Shown here: piece by piece, positions 22,769 through 32,761 of the stretch
Layout: each line of letters begins with the position of its first letter
How positions within the stretch are numbered: the first letter of the stretch is position 1
Origin: a virus
Reading direction: 5' to 3' (one strand)
IMG/VR virus record: IMGVR_UViG_3300009285_005182
Coordinates: 1 to 57,387 of that record
DNA length: 57,387 nt
Position numbers and translations under genes: made by a program
The notes under the pieces: generated by a model
The model's input: only the letters and a program-made list of their open reading frames with translations
What the model was told of the DNA's origin: nothing
Database searches by the model: none

Positions 22769-25642
22769 TTATGAGTTAGCCACAACATTCTTGGAACCAG
22801 TCTCAGAGATACCTACGTGCATATCAATCAATTCAAACTTCACACCGCAAGCTATCTGCTCCAGGTAAGGCTCTACATCCACCCCATCAATACCCAGAGC
22901 CCCTGCAGAATCTGGCGGGTTTTCAGTAACGTCAATATAAACCCCCTCCGAATCCAGAGAGGTTCCACTATTTCTGTACGCTGCCAGTCTCCAGTAGGCA
23001 TTATCGTTGCCGGTGAACCCACTGATGCCGTTGACCTTGACCTGGGCCCCAGTCATTACCCACCTGTCAAATGCGGATACTTGTCTGTTCGCCCTCAAAG
23101 GCCACAGCCTCACCTTGAATGGAACCGGACTTATCGAATATCTGTCTCCGGTGGCCACATTGTTAGTGAAAGCAGATACTGTAATAGTCTTAGTCCCCAC
23201 ATTAACATTAGTAATCTCACGACATTCACCGGCGTTATCCCCACTCGTACAATATAGCAGAGCCCCCACCATATCAGCGTGGAAGGTAGCTCCACTGTCT
23301 ATGATACTGGTCTGGCTGGCAGCCCCCGTTGTGGTCCCATCCAGCGTGTACGAAGAACTCAGCCCCCACATATTACCATATCCGGCCTCAGCAGTGTCTG
23401 GATATACAATCAACCCGGTTGTGGTGATGAAGTACGCTCTCCTCTTGGTGCCATCCGTGATGTCAGCGGTATCCGACACACCCACGAAATTGGCCCCCTC
23501 CAGCATTGAAGCAGTCTGCTGCGAGTGCCACACAATCACCGCCTCTGAATCATCTGGGTTCAGGAAGATACTGGCGTTCAGACCGGCATCGTAGGCACTC
23601 TTCACATCCGGTAGGTCCGCCTTCCAATCGGAGAATATCACTCTGTCCACCGCTGAAACCTGGCCCATACTTCCATCGGCAGCGTTCAGAATCATTAACC
23701 CTGCCGGACTAACCATAAAAATACTATTACCAGCAGCGTGAGCGGCCCCAGGCCCTGAGAGCCCACGCCCCTGGTGCAGCTCTGTAACCTCAATAGGCTT
23801 CCAATCTGCAGGTTTGAAGATATGCACAACGGCATTGGGGCACAGAGCGAACATGGAATCCCCTGCTCGGATAAATCTCTGCGGCCTGCCATTCTCAGAA
23901 TTACCAAACCACCGATTATAGGTTGTAAAATACTCCGGGCTCGAAGTCTCGAAGGACGAGTGCACGATGTCATAGCCACCCCTTGTACCGGTAGCCTCAG
24001 TCATAAACGTCTGGCTCTGATACCGACCAATCGCCCCAGACTGTGGCGGTGCCGACACTATATCCTTCTCTGGGTCATACATTGTCTGGAACGGCAGGGC
24101 TTCGTCCACCATTGTCCCTATAGTCACCGTCAAGGCGTCCCACGTTCCCGAAGTTGCCCAATTCCCGGTCTTGGCTACCGTTTGCTCCAGGTAGAATATT
24201 GCTCCATCTGCAGGGGCATCTCCCAAATTGATTGTTCGGAACACATCCACCGTATCGAACAGAGCGGCAAAGTCGGCATACACCTTTCCACTAACTACCG
24301 ATCCGTTAGCTGGAAAATCTATCGTGGCCTTGCACTGCGTCTCCGGGTCTGTGGTAGCTGTCCCACCACCCGCCAGAGTCGAGCCGCTTACTGAAATATC
24401 ATTCTGATTCGGAGCGACTTCCGTATCAGAAAGTCCATACGCATTACCCGAAGCTCCCCTCGTCTTAGCTGTCAGGGTTACTGCTGTAGTCCCCGCTACT
24501 GCTGTTACACTGGCACTTGAATCTCCGTTGATGGCATTTGCCAGGGCCGTTGCATGGGCGGCTATTGTTGCCGCCCCCGCTGCGGCAATAGTAACATTAG
24601 AGCCCGCATCAATATACTCATAAGTACGACTATTGATAGTAAAGACATCTCCGGCGACCATAAGGCCGCTATCACCACCCCCTGAGCTGAAGTAGATAGC
24701 TCCTGTAGCATACGACTCCTTCATGTGGTCCAAGTGGATTATCAGGATGTCACTCAACCCACTGTATATTCCCCTGGTTGAATCGTAGAACCGGTAGGCA
24801 ACCTGATATGAGCCATCTCCTCTTAGCTGATACGAACTATCCACCGCAGTGGTATTCAGAGTCATCGCTCCAAGCTCCACTCCGAAATCACCCGGACCTG
24901 AGCTCACTGTCGTCAACGCCGACCCGCTCCAATATACCGTCTTGGTGGCCTTCGTATCCACCGCAACTATCAGGAATCCACCCTCTGTCATACAGTCCAC
25001 AGCCAGTGTCGATGTAATTGCATTGTCTGTAGAATTTCCGGCAACCGTGGCGATATTGTCCTGTGTACCAGTTACATTAAGGTTCTCAGCTTGGAACGTC
25101 CCGGTCTGCGTATGTATATTGAATGTCCCGGCGGCAGTCCCCCCTGCCCAGCTTCCACTGGATAAAATGACAGAATCTATCTTAGCTGTAGCCCCACTGG
25201 TCGCTCCAGTGACGGTCATACCTACAGTTACCTCCGCCGTCCCACCACTGGTGAAAGCTATCGTCCGAGCCGCCCAGATATTATGCTTGGCCCACGAGGA
25301 CCCATTATCCGCCGTATAGAATAAGTCTATCTGCTCGGAGGAGTTGTTGTTATGCACGTCCCACCGAATCACAAATCCCCTGTACGTCGTGGATGTGTCC
25401 TTCTTCTGGAACGTAACCGCCTTGAAGTATGACGGCCCATCATAGGCGTCAATGTTTCCAGCCCCTGTGATGTCATCCAGGTCAGTCAGCTCTTTCATTC
25501 CCCAGAACTTCTTCAGCCCACCGCTGAACCTGCCGTCCACCCCGGACAACTCGTAGAGCGTCCCCGGATTCACCCGCAAGGACGACGTGGACTTGTTCAT
25601 CCTCGGACTAACCAACGGATATGGAATGTATATCTCACCCAT
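22769..25642 (-). CDS. Large tail protein, beta-propeller-like (nozzle/hub candidate)
   Basis: 957 aa. Starts with YIPYPLVSPRMNKSTSSLRVNPGTLYELSGVDGRFSGGLKKFWG. Beta-rich inserts follow (SGGTAEVTVGMTVTGATSGATAKIDSVI; SYEYIDAGSNVTIAAAGAATIA). Blade-like segments come next: RFIRAGDSMFALCPNAVVHIFKPADW, HAAGNSIFMVSPAGLMILNAADGSMGQVSAVDRVIFSDW. The shape is that of podovirus tail proteins that form the nozzle, or of P22 gp10-like stabilisation proteins. No catalytic motif seen. Position between the collagen-like fibres and the ejection block supports a tail role. Confidence 0.6.
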   Translation of the reverse strand: MGEIYIPYPLVSPRMNKSTSSLRVNPGTLYELSGVDGRFSGGLKKFWGMKELTDLDDITGAGNIDAYDGPSYFKAVTFQKKDTSTTYRGFVIRWDVHNNNSSEQIDLFYTADNGSSWAKHNIWAARTIAFTSGGTAEVTVGMTVTGATSGATAKIDSVILSSGSWAGGTAAGTFNIHTQTGTFQAENLNVTGTQDNIATVAGNSTDNAITSTLAVDCMTEGGFLIVAVDTKATKTVYWSGSALTTVSSGPGDFGVELGAMTLNTTAVDSSYQLRGDGSYQVAYRFYDSTRGIYSGLSDILIIHLDHMKESYATGAIYFSSGGGDSGLMVAGDVFTINSRTYEYIDAGSNVTIAAAGAATIAAHATALANAINGDSSASVTAVAGTTAVTLTAKTRGASGNAYGLSDTEVAPNQNDISVSGSTLAGGGTATTDPETQCKATIDFPANGSVVSGKVYADFAALFDTVDVFRTINLGDAPADGAIFYLEQTVAKTGNWATSGTWDALTVTIGTMVDEALPFQTMYDPEKDIVSAPPQSGAIGRYQSQTFMTEATGTRGGYDIVHSSFETSSPEYFTTYNRWFGNSENGRPQRFIRAGDSMFALCPNAVVHIFKPADWKPIEVTELHQGRGLSGPGAAHAAGNSIFMVSPAGLMILNAADGSMGQVSAVDRVIFSDWKADLPDVKSAYDAGLNASIFLNPDDSEAVIVWHSQQTASMLEGANFVGVSDTADITDGTKRRAYFITTTGLIVYPDTAEAGYGNMWGLSSSYTLDGTTTGAASQTSIIDSGATFHADMVGALLYCTSGDNAGECREITNVNVGTKTITVSAFTNNVATGDRYSISPVPFKVRLWPLRANRQVSAFDRWVMTGAQVKVNGISGFTGNDNAYWRLAAYRNSGTSLDSEGVYIDVTENPPDSAGALGIDGVDVEPYLEQIACGVKFELIDMHVGISETGSKNVVANS

Positions 25643-25644
25643 AA

Positions 25645-26556
25645 TTATTCCACAAACTCAAAAGAAAAATCCCTGGTCTCATCAATATCATAGATATTAT
25701 CATGCCCTATCCAGAGTTCGGATAGAAAAAACCCCCGACCATAGTTATCTGGACTATACCAAATATGGTCTATTGTGCCACCATCAAATGATATTAGGTA
25801 TCTTTGTCCTCCTACAAAATTTGGAGTCCCATCCGTGCAGGGGCAAGTAATCCATCCAGTATATGCAGGTGGGTCCGTAATAATACCGTTATCGAAGGTT
25901 GCGATATAACTTCCTAAAGTGACCGTAGTTTCTGTATAAGAGGCGACATTGTACACATACGCAGTATGATAACTCAGACCTCCTCCTCCGTCAATGGTTA
26001 CATATAACTTCAAACTCCCTGGAGTATAGTTTCCCTGAGCACGAAATGCTTGAGCATAAACGTAATCAGACCAGAAAAGGTCTTCGGTAGCACTTGTTGC
26101 ATCAGTATTTTTATCTGGACCTCCACTATCGTCTCCTCCAAGTCCTCCTATTGGTCCCTGTGGACCGCTGAGCCCTATCGGTCCCCTGTCCCCACTTGCT
26201 CCTCGTGGTCCGGCAGGTCCAGCCTGCCCGGCAGGCCCCTGTAGTCCACGCGGCCCACGCGGTCCTACCAGTCCTGTAGTACCGGGGATATTTAGTCCGG
26301 GCCCTCCTCCCAGGGATAGGTCATATCGTCCCCCAAGCCCCTGCAGAAGCAGTGGTGTTGCTACAGACGACCCGGCAGCGGTAGTATTGGACCGGTCCGT
26401 TCCTCGACGAACCAGAGGCCCACCCCCAAATGGGGTAATAATCCCCAAGCCATCGTCCTGCCTACCATACCTTAGTGTGGAGAAAGCCCCCGATAGTGCT
26501 GGACTGGCCACCACCGATCCTGAGAAGTCACCAGTTTGTGGTCTTAAAATAGTCAT
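25645..26556 (-). CDS. Collagen-like tail fibre/appendage protein
   Basis: 303 aa. N-terminal anchor with [14 protein letters not shown], then ~15 G-x-y triplets ([20 protein letters not shown]...GPIGGLGG), then a beta-rich C-terminal domain ([22 protein letters not shown]...[14 protein letters not shown]) that could be a carbohydrate-binding tip. The triplets should form a collagen triple helix. Paired with the shorter 26560-27009 protein, which has the same anchor motif. Confidence 0.75.
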   Translation of the reverse strand: MTILRPQTGDFSGSVVASPALSGAFSTLRYGRQDDGLGIITPFGGGPLVRRGTDRSNTTAAGSSVATPLLLQGLGGRYDLSLGGGPGLNIPGTTGLVGPRGPRGLQGPAGQAGPAGPRGASGDRGPIGLSGPQGPIGGLGGDDSGGPDKNTDATSATEDLFWSDYVYAQAFRAQGNYTPGSLKLYVTIDGGGGLSYHTAYVYNVASYTETTVTLGSYIATFDNGIITDPPAYTGWITCPCTDGTPNFVGGQRYLISFDGGTIDHIWYSPDNYGRGFFLSELWIGHDNIYDIDETRDFSFEFVE

Positions 26557-26559
26557 AAT

Positions 26560-27009
26560 CTACCAGGATACTACACAACTCCCCGTCACACCCTGTGGGC
26601 CTTGAGGTCCTGCAACTCCCGCAGGTCCACGGGGACCTGTCTCTCCTCCCGGCCCCTGTGGTCCCTCTGGTCCTTGGGGCCCCGGCGGTCCCGGAAGTCC
26701 CGGAAGTCCTTGTGGGCCCTGGGGCCCAGGCTGCCCTACAGTTGGCCCGGTAAATCCTCCGTCAGATATATTTATCTCATACAGGCTGGTTCCCATATCA
26801 ATACCACCGAAGCCCACTCCTGCCTCCCCGGATACCCCATATTCTTCCGCCAGGGCTGCATTAAGCTGTCCTCCTCCAAACGGTGTAACCAGACCCCACC
26901 CGCTGCTGAAGTTGGGCTGGTCCACAGCAGGGATGTAAGCACCAACCAGGTCCGGTGGTGGAATCTCAGTTGTATGAAACGAGCCTGAAGGCTCAAGGAC
27001 TACACCCAT
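26560..27009 (-). CDS. Short collagen-like fibre protein
   Basis: 149 aa. Anchor segment [13 protein letters not shown] matches [13 protein letters not shown] of the next gene; ~15 G-x-y triplets ([20 protein letters not shown]...) end in [10 protein letters not shown], with no tip domain. Possibly co-assembles with the longer protein or is a decoy length variant. Three bp before the next gene. Confidence 0.75.
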   Translation of the reverse strand: MGVVLEPSGSFHTTEIPPPDLVGAYIPAVDQPNFSSGWGLVTPFGGGQLNAALAEEYGVSGEAGVGFGGIDMGTSLYEINISDGGFTGPTVGQPGPQGPQGLPGLPGPPGPQGPEGPQGPGGETGPRGPAGVAGPQGPQGVTGSCVVSW

Positions 27010-27018
27010 TAGAAAGAC

Positions 27019-27915
27019 CTAAAAAAATCGGTTATCATATCCATCAGAATGGAGCATCGCAGCCTCATCTATATGACTATAATAAGCTTGGAGACGGCAA
27101 TTACGTATTGCCTCCAAATAAGCTAATCTTATACCCCTATATCTTTTTTCATTCCCTTCAATTCCAGCAATCGTCATCGCAGAGTGTATCGGAACCACCA
27201 AGTCCATCCCTTTGTGTATGGCCGGGGCAATCTCATAGTATATGTAACCATCATTTGTAGTCGGCACATAACTCAAAGCAGGAGTCAGAGTAGCTGCCCT
27301 GGTCGTGCAGTTATAGGCACTGATGGTCCTCTCCTGCATGTAGTTATTGGTGATAATGCTGCCGTCTACGGTTAGAAACCGGAACACAGAACCAACATAC
27401 CCGTGAACATGGGTATCCAGTGTACCTGCATTGGGAGTAGCTCCAAGAGTCGCAATAGTTCCACCGGCGTTGAATGTGCAGGTGCCATTGTGGAGACGTG
27501 CAGTACCGGATGGCGTATATTCCACCGTCAGACTAGTACCAAGACCATACATTGTCGGGGTTTGTATATGGAGCACATTGCCTTCCACTCTCAAATTCAC
27601 ACCAAGAGGATTGTAGTTGCTTCGACGACTATAGAATACCTTAGTCCCCAAACTATCAGTCTCAAAGATTCCCTCGATTGACCCAACGGTGTAGGGCAGG
27701 ATATAGTCATAGGTGCTACCGGAAGGAGTCACAGTGATTGAGGCGACAATGGGTGTCTGGGCATTTCTATTCACCTCATTTATCACCAGGGTATAGGAGT
27801 GCTCCAGCATTTCAATGACCCTGGCATCGGTGTATTTCTTATTTACCAGGGGTTCATCAATGTGCTCTCTACTTTTAGCAATGGCCCTTGTCAAGAAGGA
27901 TTCTGTATAGCTCAT
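27019..27915 (-). CDS. Probable head-tail adaptor/tail tube protein
   Basis: 298 aa. Helical N-terminus (SFLTRAIAKSREHIDEPLVNKKYTDARVIEMLEHSYTLVINEVNR), a central beta-rich insertion (residues ~60-220) and a C-terminal helical part (EGNEKRYRGIRLAYLEAIRNCRLQAYYSHIDEA). Helical ends holding a beta insertion fit podovirus adaptor proteins that bridge portal and nozzle; the family is not certain. Overlaps the next upstream gene by 4 bp. Confidence 0.5.
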   Translation of the reverse strand: MSYTESFLTRAIAKSREHIDEPLVNKKYTDARVIEMLEHSYTLVINEVNRNAQTPIVASITVTPSGSTYDYILPYTVGSIEGIFETDSLGTKVFYSRRSNYNPLGVNLRVEGNVLHIQTPTMYGLGTSLTVEYTPSGTARLHNGTCTFNAGGTIATLGATPNAGTLDTHVHGYVGSVFRFLTVDGSIITNNYMQERTISAYNCTTRAATLTPALSYVPTTNDGYIYYEIAPAIHKGMDLVVPIHSAMTIAGIEGNEKRYRGIRLAYLEAIRNCRLQAYYSHIDEAAMLHSDGYDNRFF

Positions 27916-28067
27916 TCTGTCTTTTCCTTACCCAGTTTTTTCAGGGCCTCAGTAATAGCATGGATAATATTACTGATGGCTACCTCTTGTATGAAGTTAG
28001 TCTCCACCTGCTGTCTCATAATCAACAGCTCTGCCTTCATTGCTAAAAGTTTCTTCTTTATGTCCAT
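27912..28067 (-). CDS. Small helical protein
   Basis: 51 aa from ATG 28067 with SD GGGAAG: MDIKKKLLAMKAELLIMRQQ...NIIHAITEALKKLGKEKTE, one amphipathic helix. Overlaps the holin-like gene by 10 bp and the adaptor gene by 4 bp. Role unknown; could be an antiholin-like partner given its neighbour. Confidence 0.55.
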   Translation of the reverse strand: MDIKKKLLAMKAELLIMRQQVETNFIQEVAISNIIHAITEALKKLGKEKTE

Positions 28068-28237
28068 ATCTTCCCAAGAAGAAAAAAGACTAAGGCTGTA
28101 AACGCAGACAATGCTGCTGCAATAGAACAAAGACTTATCATCCAGTGATGCTGCAGATGGTTTGCAAATCCCCTCTTCAACCAACCTATATCATTCCTAA
28201 CAGCTATTAGCAAGTCATGGTCTGTTATCTCTTTCAT
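28058..28237 (-). CDS. Small holin-like membrane protein (XhlA-like layout)
   Basis: 59 aa from ATG 28237 (an in-frame ATG at 28246 overlaps the promoter -10). N-terminal helix KEITDHDLLIAVRNDIGWLKRGFANH, then a TM segment WMISLCSIAAALSAFTALVFFLLGKIW. A cytoplasmic coiled helix followed by a C-terminal TM is the XhlA/holin-accessory layout. It is one of two lysis candidates in the window; no endolysin was recognised beside it. Confidence 0.55.
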   Translation of the reverse strand: MKEITDHDLLIAVRNDIGWLKRGFANHLQHHWMISLCSIAAALSAFTALVFFLLGKIWT

Positions 28238-28244
28238 AGTATCC

Positions 28245-28272
28245 ATTGTATCACAAACCCTTTATTTGTCAA
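28245..28272 (-). promoter_or_regulatory. Near-consensus sigma-70 promoter, apparently leaderless
   Basis: Minus strand: TTGACA, 16-nt spacer, TACAAT (28250-28245). The ATG at 28237 begins 7 nt after the -10, where transcription would start, so the mRNA for the holin-like gene may be leaderless. Confidence 0.75.
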
Positions 28273-28308
28273 TGTACTCATTCTCCACAATGTGCCGTAT
28301 ATTTTAAC

Positions 28309-31300
28309 TCATTGCTCATAATACTCAAAAGTGATCGAGAAGTATTTCACTGTTCCTGATACGCTCGTTGTCTTCCATCCAACCCAATCGCCCGCGTCTA
28401 TCGTGGCGTTGGTGAAAGACGTATCTTCCAGTTCGGTTGTCGTTATCGTCCAATCAGCCGCATCGACATCAACTCCGCCCGTGCCGTTCGGATCGTACTC
28501 TTGAAGTTGGCCGACTACGTTTGTTCCACCCGTACAAATGGCGGCCACTTTGGTAATCGTTATGGCCCTCGGAGTCTCCCAAAATGGAAAATCGGAACCA
28601 ACCACAGGGCTTGGTATTACGTGGAACCGAGACTGGGTTTTACTCGCTATGACAACGTCCAGAGCGCCGTCGTAAACGTGCAAGTCGGCATCGTCCGTCT
28701 CCCAGGCCATTTCGCCGGTCGCATCAACCGTGGGATTAGTTCCATTCGGAATCTCTACTGAGGTCGCCCCGCCGAAATCATAGACTCCCGTGCCAGAGTC
28801 GCCCGTATTCAAAAGGAAATCGTCGTCAACGTCGAGGTCGTCATCGGTCAGGGTAATATGGTCGCCTGCCGTCAGGTTCGTATTCGCCGAGATGTCAACC
28901 GTCGTAAGGAGCGTTCCGCTCGTATTGGGAAAGGTGAAGGTCTTGTTGGAGGTCGTGATTAAACTGAAATCGAGAATACCGTACTTAGGCGTCACGTGTG
29001 TTAAAGGATTTTCAAACTTATATGTCCCGTTCGCATCCGTTCCCGCCGCGTAACCGGCGCGGAAAATTACATCTCCGCCGTTGCCGCTACTGCCTTTTGC
29101 ATCGCCTCCGTATATTGTCACGGCCCCGCCGTTGCCCGATGTCGCGCCGCTATTGCCCGCCTCCAGGTATGCAGCCCCGCCGTTGCCGGTAAGGTATCCT
29201 CCGCCCGCGACTACATCTATAGGCGAACCATTCGGGGAGGCTCCGTCGCCGGAGTACGCTATTATGAGGAAAGTAGTATCATAACTTCCAAACAGAGTAT
29301 CGGTATAAAGTCCATCGACGTAAAGATTGGTAGCGGTAAGATCATAGGCCCCCAAATCGACGTTGCCCGTCGCCCCACTGTAGGGAACAAGAGTCTGCAT
29401 TTTATCGTAGGCGGCGTTCATAGAGACGGCGTTGATGTTCCCATCCCAAGATGCGGCGTAGGCAGTATCGTTGGCGTCCACAAAGGCATCATCGAGAACA
29501 TCGTAGATTGCTTTGGTTAAGTATCCTGCTAAACTATGGTCTCCCCAACCAAACGCCGTCGCAATATCATTGTGGTCATACGTGCTCAGGTGCAGGACGT
29601 GGCAGGGGTCTGTTTCGGCGGCATCGGCATCGGCCTTCATATAGAACCCGTCCGCCGCCGCATCGTAAGCCACCACGTAGTCGTCATCGACCGGCAGAGT
29701 CGCCAAATCCACTATGTATCGCACAGCGTCATCGTCGTACCAGCACATCGCCCCATCAAGAAGGCCGGTAACGGTATTGTCATAGAGCAACTCACCTGCC
29801 GCGTCTGGTGAAGTATCCGCATCAGCAAAGGATACGCCATAGCGGGCCAAAACAGCCGCGTTCAAATTGAGGGTCTGACTGGCTGCCGTTGCGTTGAACA
29901 CCCCATAGATGAGAGCGTTGGTAATTTCATTGGCGGCGCTGCTGCGATCTTGATTGTCGATAATGAGAAGATTGCTGTTGGTGGTTTGATTGTAGCCGGA
30001 TTTATAGCCAAGAAAAAGATTAGACAAACCAGTAGAAAGAGAGTAACCGGAATAAGCACCAAATAAAGAATTATAGCTAAATGAATTTCCTGTTACACCA
30101 TAACCCGCCAAAGAACCAGCAACAGTATTCTCATTGCCCGTCTGATTGAAATAAAGTGCTGACGCACCCATTCCAAGATTCCCAAACCCAGTAGTATTTA
30201 ATCGCATAGCATTGTAAGCGATTGCTAAGTTATTGCTCCCAATAGTATTAGCGCGTAATGAATTTCCTCCCATTGCCAAGTTGTAGTAACCATTTGTGTT
30301 CGCAAATAATGCCCTATAACCAAAGCCTGCATTATATGAAGCATGATAGGTTGAAGTTGCCGTACTCCCCATGGCAAAGTTGCCACTCTCTTCACCAACA
30401 AATGTATTATACCCCACAGGAACCGCCCCACCACCTGTTGGATGATGAAAATTGTGTAAGAATCTGTTTGCCCCTTTGTAAATCACACCAATAGTCGAAG
30501 TGGTGGTATCTTCCAGTTCCAGAGAGCCTATAAGGTCGAGGGCCTGGGAAGGCGTGGCCGTGCCGATACCCACTTGGTCGGTATAACCAGGCAGATTCAC
30601 GCAGAGAGTAGGAGAATCAACGGTAAGGGCGGCGAAAGTCGGCGATGCGGCAATCTTCACAGACTGGTCAAGATAGGGCATTGCACAAGGGTCTGTTTCA
30701 CTATAGGTCGTCAGGTATCCGACAAGGCTATGGTCCCCCCAGCCGAAAGCGGTATCCCAATTTGATACGTTCAGATTTGCGCCTGTGATATTCCCGGTGG
30801 CCGACAGGTCATCGGCCATAACTATATCGCCGTCCGATTCTATGCGCATCCTCTCGGTAATCGAAGTGCTTGCATCTGGTTTCGTATAAAAAGTCATCCG
30901 CCCGCCCCTCTGATTGACCGTTGTTCCGTCCGTCGAGACGCCTATCAAGCCGATTCGCGTATGCCCGGCGCTTTGGCCGAGGGCCAAATAATTCAACCCG
31001 GCTACTCCTACGCCGTCGGCAGGCGAAGCTACATCATTTCCCAAGTCGAGATTAGTCACGGCTGAGCCTGTGGTTATGGCGGCAAACTCACGGCCCTCAT
31101 TGATATAGCGGGGCGTCGCAGTGTTCAGACCTATATCAATAGCTCCAAAGTTGATAATGGGCCCGGCCAACCAAAAGACGTGGCAGGGGTCTGTTTCGCT
31201 GTAGGCCGTCAAATAGCCCGCGAGCGAATGGTCCCCCCAGCCGTAGGCCGTGTCCCAGTTGGCGTGATTGTCAACAAGGGCAAAGCAGGGGTCAGTTTCG

Positions 31301-31710
31301 GCTCCCGCCCCGATAGTTTCAATTTTGTCATAAACAGTGTTCATTGAGGGAGCGTTGATATTCCCGTTCCACGAAGCTGCATAAGGTGTGTCATTGCCAT
31401 CCACAAAGCCGTCGTCCACAATATCATAAACCGCTTTCGTCATATCCCCATATCCGGCGAGAGCGTGGTCGCCCCAACCGTAAGCTGTATCCCAGTCGGA
31501 TATATTGAGATTCGCCCCTGTAACATTGCCGGACGCATTTACATCCACCACGTAGAGACTGGCCCACCGCTCGCTTACTGTGCCGAGCGAATATGTATTA
31601 GTTGCGCTTGGTTTAATGTTATCATAGCTGATGGTCCCAAACACAAAGGGAGCCAGTAACATCAGAATGATTACCGCTACGATGCTTCGAGCTTGAACTT
31701 TGGAGTCCAT
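28309..31710 (-). CDS. Long tail fibre/adhesin-like protein with N-terminal hydrophobic segment
   Basis: 1133 aa. Residues 9-26 (SIVAVIILMLLAPFVFGT) look like a Sec signal or TM anchor, odd for a phage fibre. Then come repeated modules: 'DTAYGWGDHSLAGY-LTxYSETDPC' (four or more copies) and 'AxYDxxDDxFVDxNDTxYAASWxGNIN' (two copies). A YadA-head-like run follows (GYNTFVGEESGNFAMGS..., NLAMGGNSLRANTIGSNNLAIAYNAMRLNTTG), then a C-terminal beta domain. Probably a trimeric receptor-binding fibre. Codon choice is more GC-rich than its neighbours, suggesting acquisition. Confidence 0.65.
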   Translation of the reverse strand: MDSKVQARSIVAVIILMLLAPFVFGTISYDNIKPSATNTYSLGTVSERWASLYVVDVNASGNVTGANLNISDWDTAYGWGDHALAGYGDMTKAVYDIVDDGFVDGNDTPYAASWNGNINAPSMNTVYDKIETIGAGAETDPCFALVDNHANWDTAYGWGDHSLAGYLTAYSETDPCHVFWLAGPIINFGAIDIGLNTATPRYINEGREFAAITTGSAVTNLDLGNDVASPADGVGVAGLNYLALGQSAGHTRIGLIGVSTDGTTVNQRGGRMTFYTKPDASTSITERMRIESDGDIVMADDLSATGNITGANLNVSNWDTAFGWGDHSLVGYLTTYSETDPCAMPYLDQSVKIAASPTFAALTVDSPTLCVNLPGYTDQVGIGTATPSQALDLIGSLELEDTTTSTIGVIYKGANRFLHNFHHPTGGGAVPVGYNTFVGEESGNFAMGSTATSTYHASYNAGFGYRALFANTNGYYNLAMGGNSLRANTIGSNNLAIAYNAMRLNTTGFGNLGMGASALYFNQTGNENTVAGSLAGYGVTGNSFSYNSLFGAYSGYSLSTGLSNLFLGYKSGYNQTTNSNLLIIDNQDRSSAANEITNALIYGVFNATAASQTLNLNAAVLARYGVSFADADTSPDAAGELLYDNTVTGLLDGAMCWYDDDAVRYIVDLATLPVDDDYVVAYDAAADGFYMKADADAAETDPCHVLHLSTYDHNDIATAFGWGDHSLAGYLTKAIYDVLDDAFVDANDTAYAASWDGNINAVSMNAAYDKMQTLVPYSGATGNVDLGAYDLTATNLYVDGLYTDTLFGSYDTTFLIIAYSGDGASPNGSPIDVVAGGGYLTGNGGAAYLEAGNSGATSGNGGAVTIYGGDAKGSSGNGGDVIFRAGYAAGTDANGTYKFENPLTHVTPKYGILDFSLITTSNKTFTFPNTSGTLLTTVDISANTNLTAGDHITLTDDDLDVDDDFLLNTGDSGTGVYDFGGATSVEIPNGTNPTVDATGEMAWETDDADLHVYDGALDVVIASKTQSRFHVIPSPVVGSDFPFWETPRAITITKVAAICTGGTNVVGQLQEYDPNGTGGVDVDAADWTITTTELEDTSFTNATIDAGDWVGWKTTSVSGTVKYFSITFEYYEQ

Positions 31711-32234
31711 ATACCTACCAATCTTACCTCAAAAACCAGGTCTGTCCCGTCGTTCCGAATTCTCCAGTTACCATTTGTATTAGGAGGAGCAGTGCCAAAA
31801 TTAACCTCACTGGTCATTATGCCGGTAGCATAAGACTCCACCATCTCAATCCCACCAATACAATAGGTTTTATCAAAGTTAGCAAACTTTACAATATAAA
31901 CATAAATTATCCCAATCGGATATTCCGACGGCGTTCCACTCAACACATAGTTACCATCTCCATCCAGGGTGGTTGTTATCAGGGCTCCACCGGAGTCTTC
32001 TGGGGATGTAAAAGTTGGATAACCCGTCGCGTCAACTGGGTCAAGCTGCGTGGTGACGGCGTCGATTCCAGCCTGCCACTCATTAAGGACGACAGAAGCG
32101 CCCGTCGGGAGCGATAGGCTTCCGCTTGTTCCTGAACTAACTCGTTCAAACCACGTAACCTTGACATACTTATCCTCCAGGGCCGTCAGCCTGTCAGTAA
32201 CATCATCGTACTTATACCTGCTGCGTCCATACAT
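31677..32234 (-). CDS. Beta-rich virion-associated protein
   Basis: 185 aa. Starts MYGRSRYKYDDVTDRLTALEDKYVKVTWFERV, then beta strands with Gly/Ser/Thr (SSGTSGSLSLPTGASVVL, TTTLDGDGNYVLSG) and a C-terminal NGNWRIRNDGTDLVFEVRLVG. Overlaps the long fibre gene by 34 bp. Probably a fibre accessory or baseplate-like part; no family recognised. Confidence 0.5.
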   Translation of the reverse strand: MYGRSRYKYDDVTDRLTALEDKYVKVTWFERVSSGTSGSLSLPTGASVVLNEWQAGIDAVTTQLDPVDATGYPTFTSPEDSGGALITTTLDGDGNYVLSGTPSEYPIGIIYVYIVKFANFDKTYCIGGIEMVESYATGIMTSEVNFGTAPPNTNGNWRIRNDGTDLVFEVRLVGIWTPKFKLEAS

Positions 32235-32242
32235 ACAATCAA

Positions 32243-32740
32243 TTAGTATCCACTACCCTCTATTGTTATATTGCCGCCACTTAACGCACTTACCAGAATC
32301 CATATCCGCGTATATCCCAGTTTGTCGAAAACCACCTGCGAAATACCAGTATTGGATTCGTTGTCGCTGGCCCCAATCCGGTCTGGAATCCAGTACGATG
32401 TCACGGTCGAAGTCTTCCCAAAAAACCTCCCCTCTTCATTGGTCTGTGTCCCGGCCACCACAGCCACCGATGCTACATACTTCACAGTCCGTTCCGCCTC
32501 ACGAGCCATAAAGATGTCATAGGTAGCAGTCCTGGCGTTGGTGTCAAAATGGCACCTCAACTCCATAGCATTGATAGTTGATATATCCACCGGTGCTATA
32601 GCTGCATCACTGGCATTGGTCATCCTGGCAACCAGCCGGTCAGTCACGTTACTCACGGCGTCGTAAGTGCCCCCGGAATCCACCGCCGCAATCTGGTTCC
32701 TAATCTTCAACCACTGTGCTGAAACTGTCGTTAGTATCAT
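32243..32740 (-). CDS. Virion-cluster hypothetical protein
   Basis: 165 aa; alpha start (MILTTVSAQWLKIRNQIAAV) then beta-rich segments (TINAMELRCHFDTNARTATYDIFMAREAERTVKYVASVAVVAGTQ; KLGYTRIWILVSALSGGNITIEG). Some resemblance in order of strands to the 33163-33708 protein; possibly both are capsid decoration or minor virion proteins. No family recognised. Confidence 0.5.
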   Translation of the reverse strand: MILTTVSAQWLKIRNQIAAVDSGGTYDAVSNVTDRLVARMTNASDAAIAPVDISTINAMELRCHFDTNARTATYDIFMAREAERTVKYVASVAVVAGTQTNEEGRFFGKTSTVTSYWIPDRIGASDNESNTGISQVVFDKLGYTRIWILVSALSGGNITIEGSGY

Positions 32741-32761
32741 ATCAGCCTAAGCCCCTGCAGA

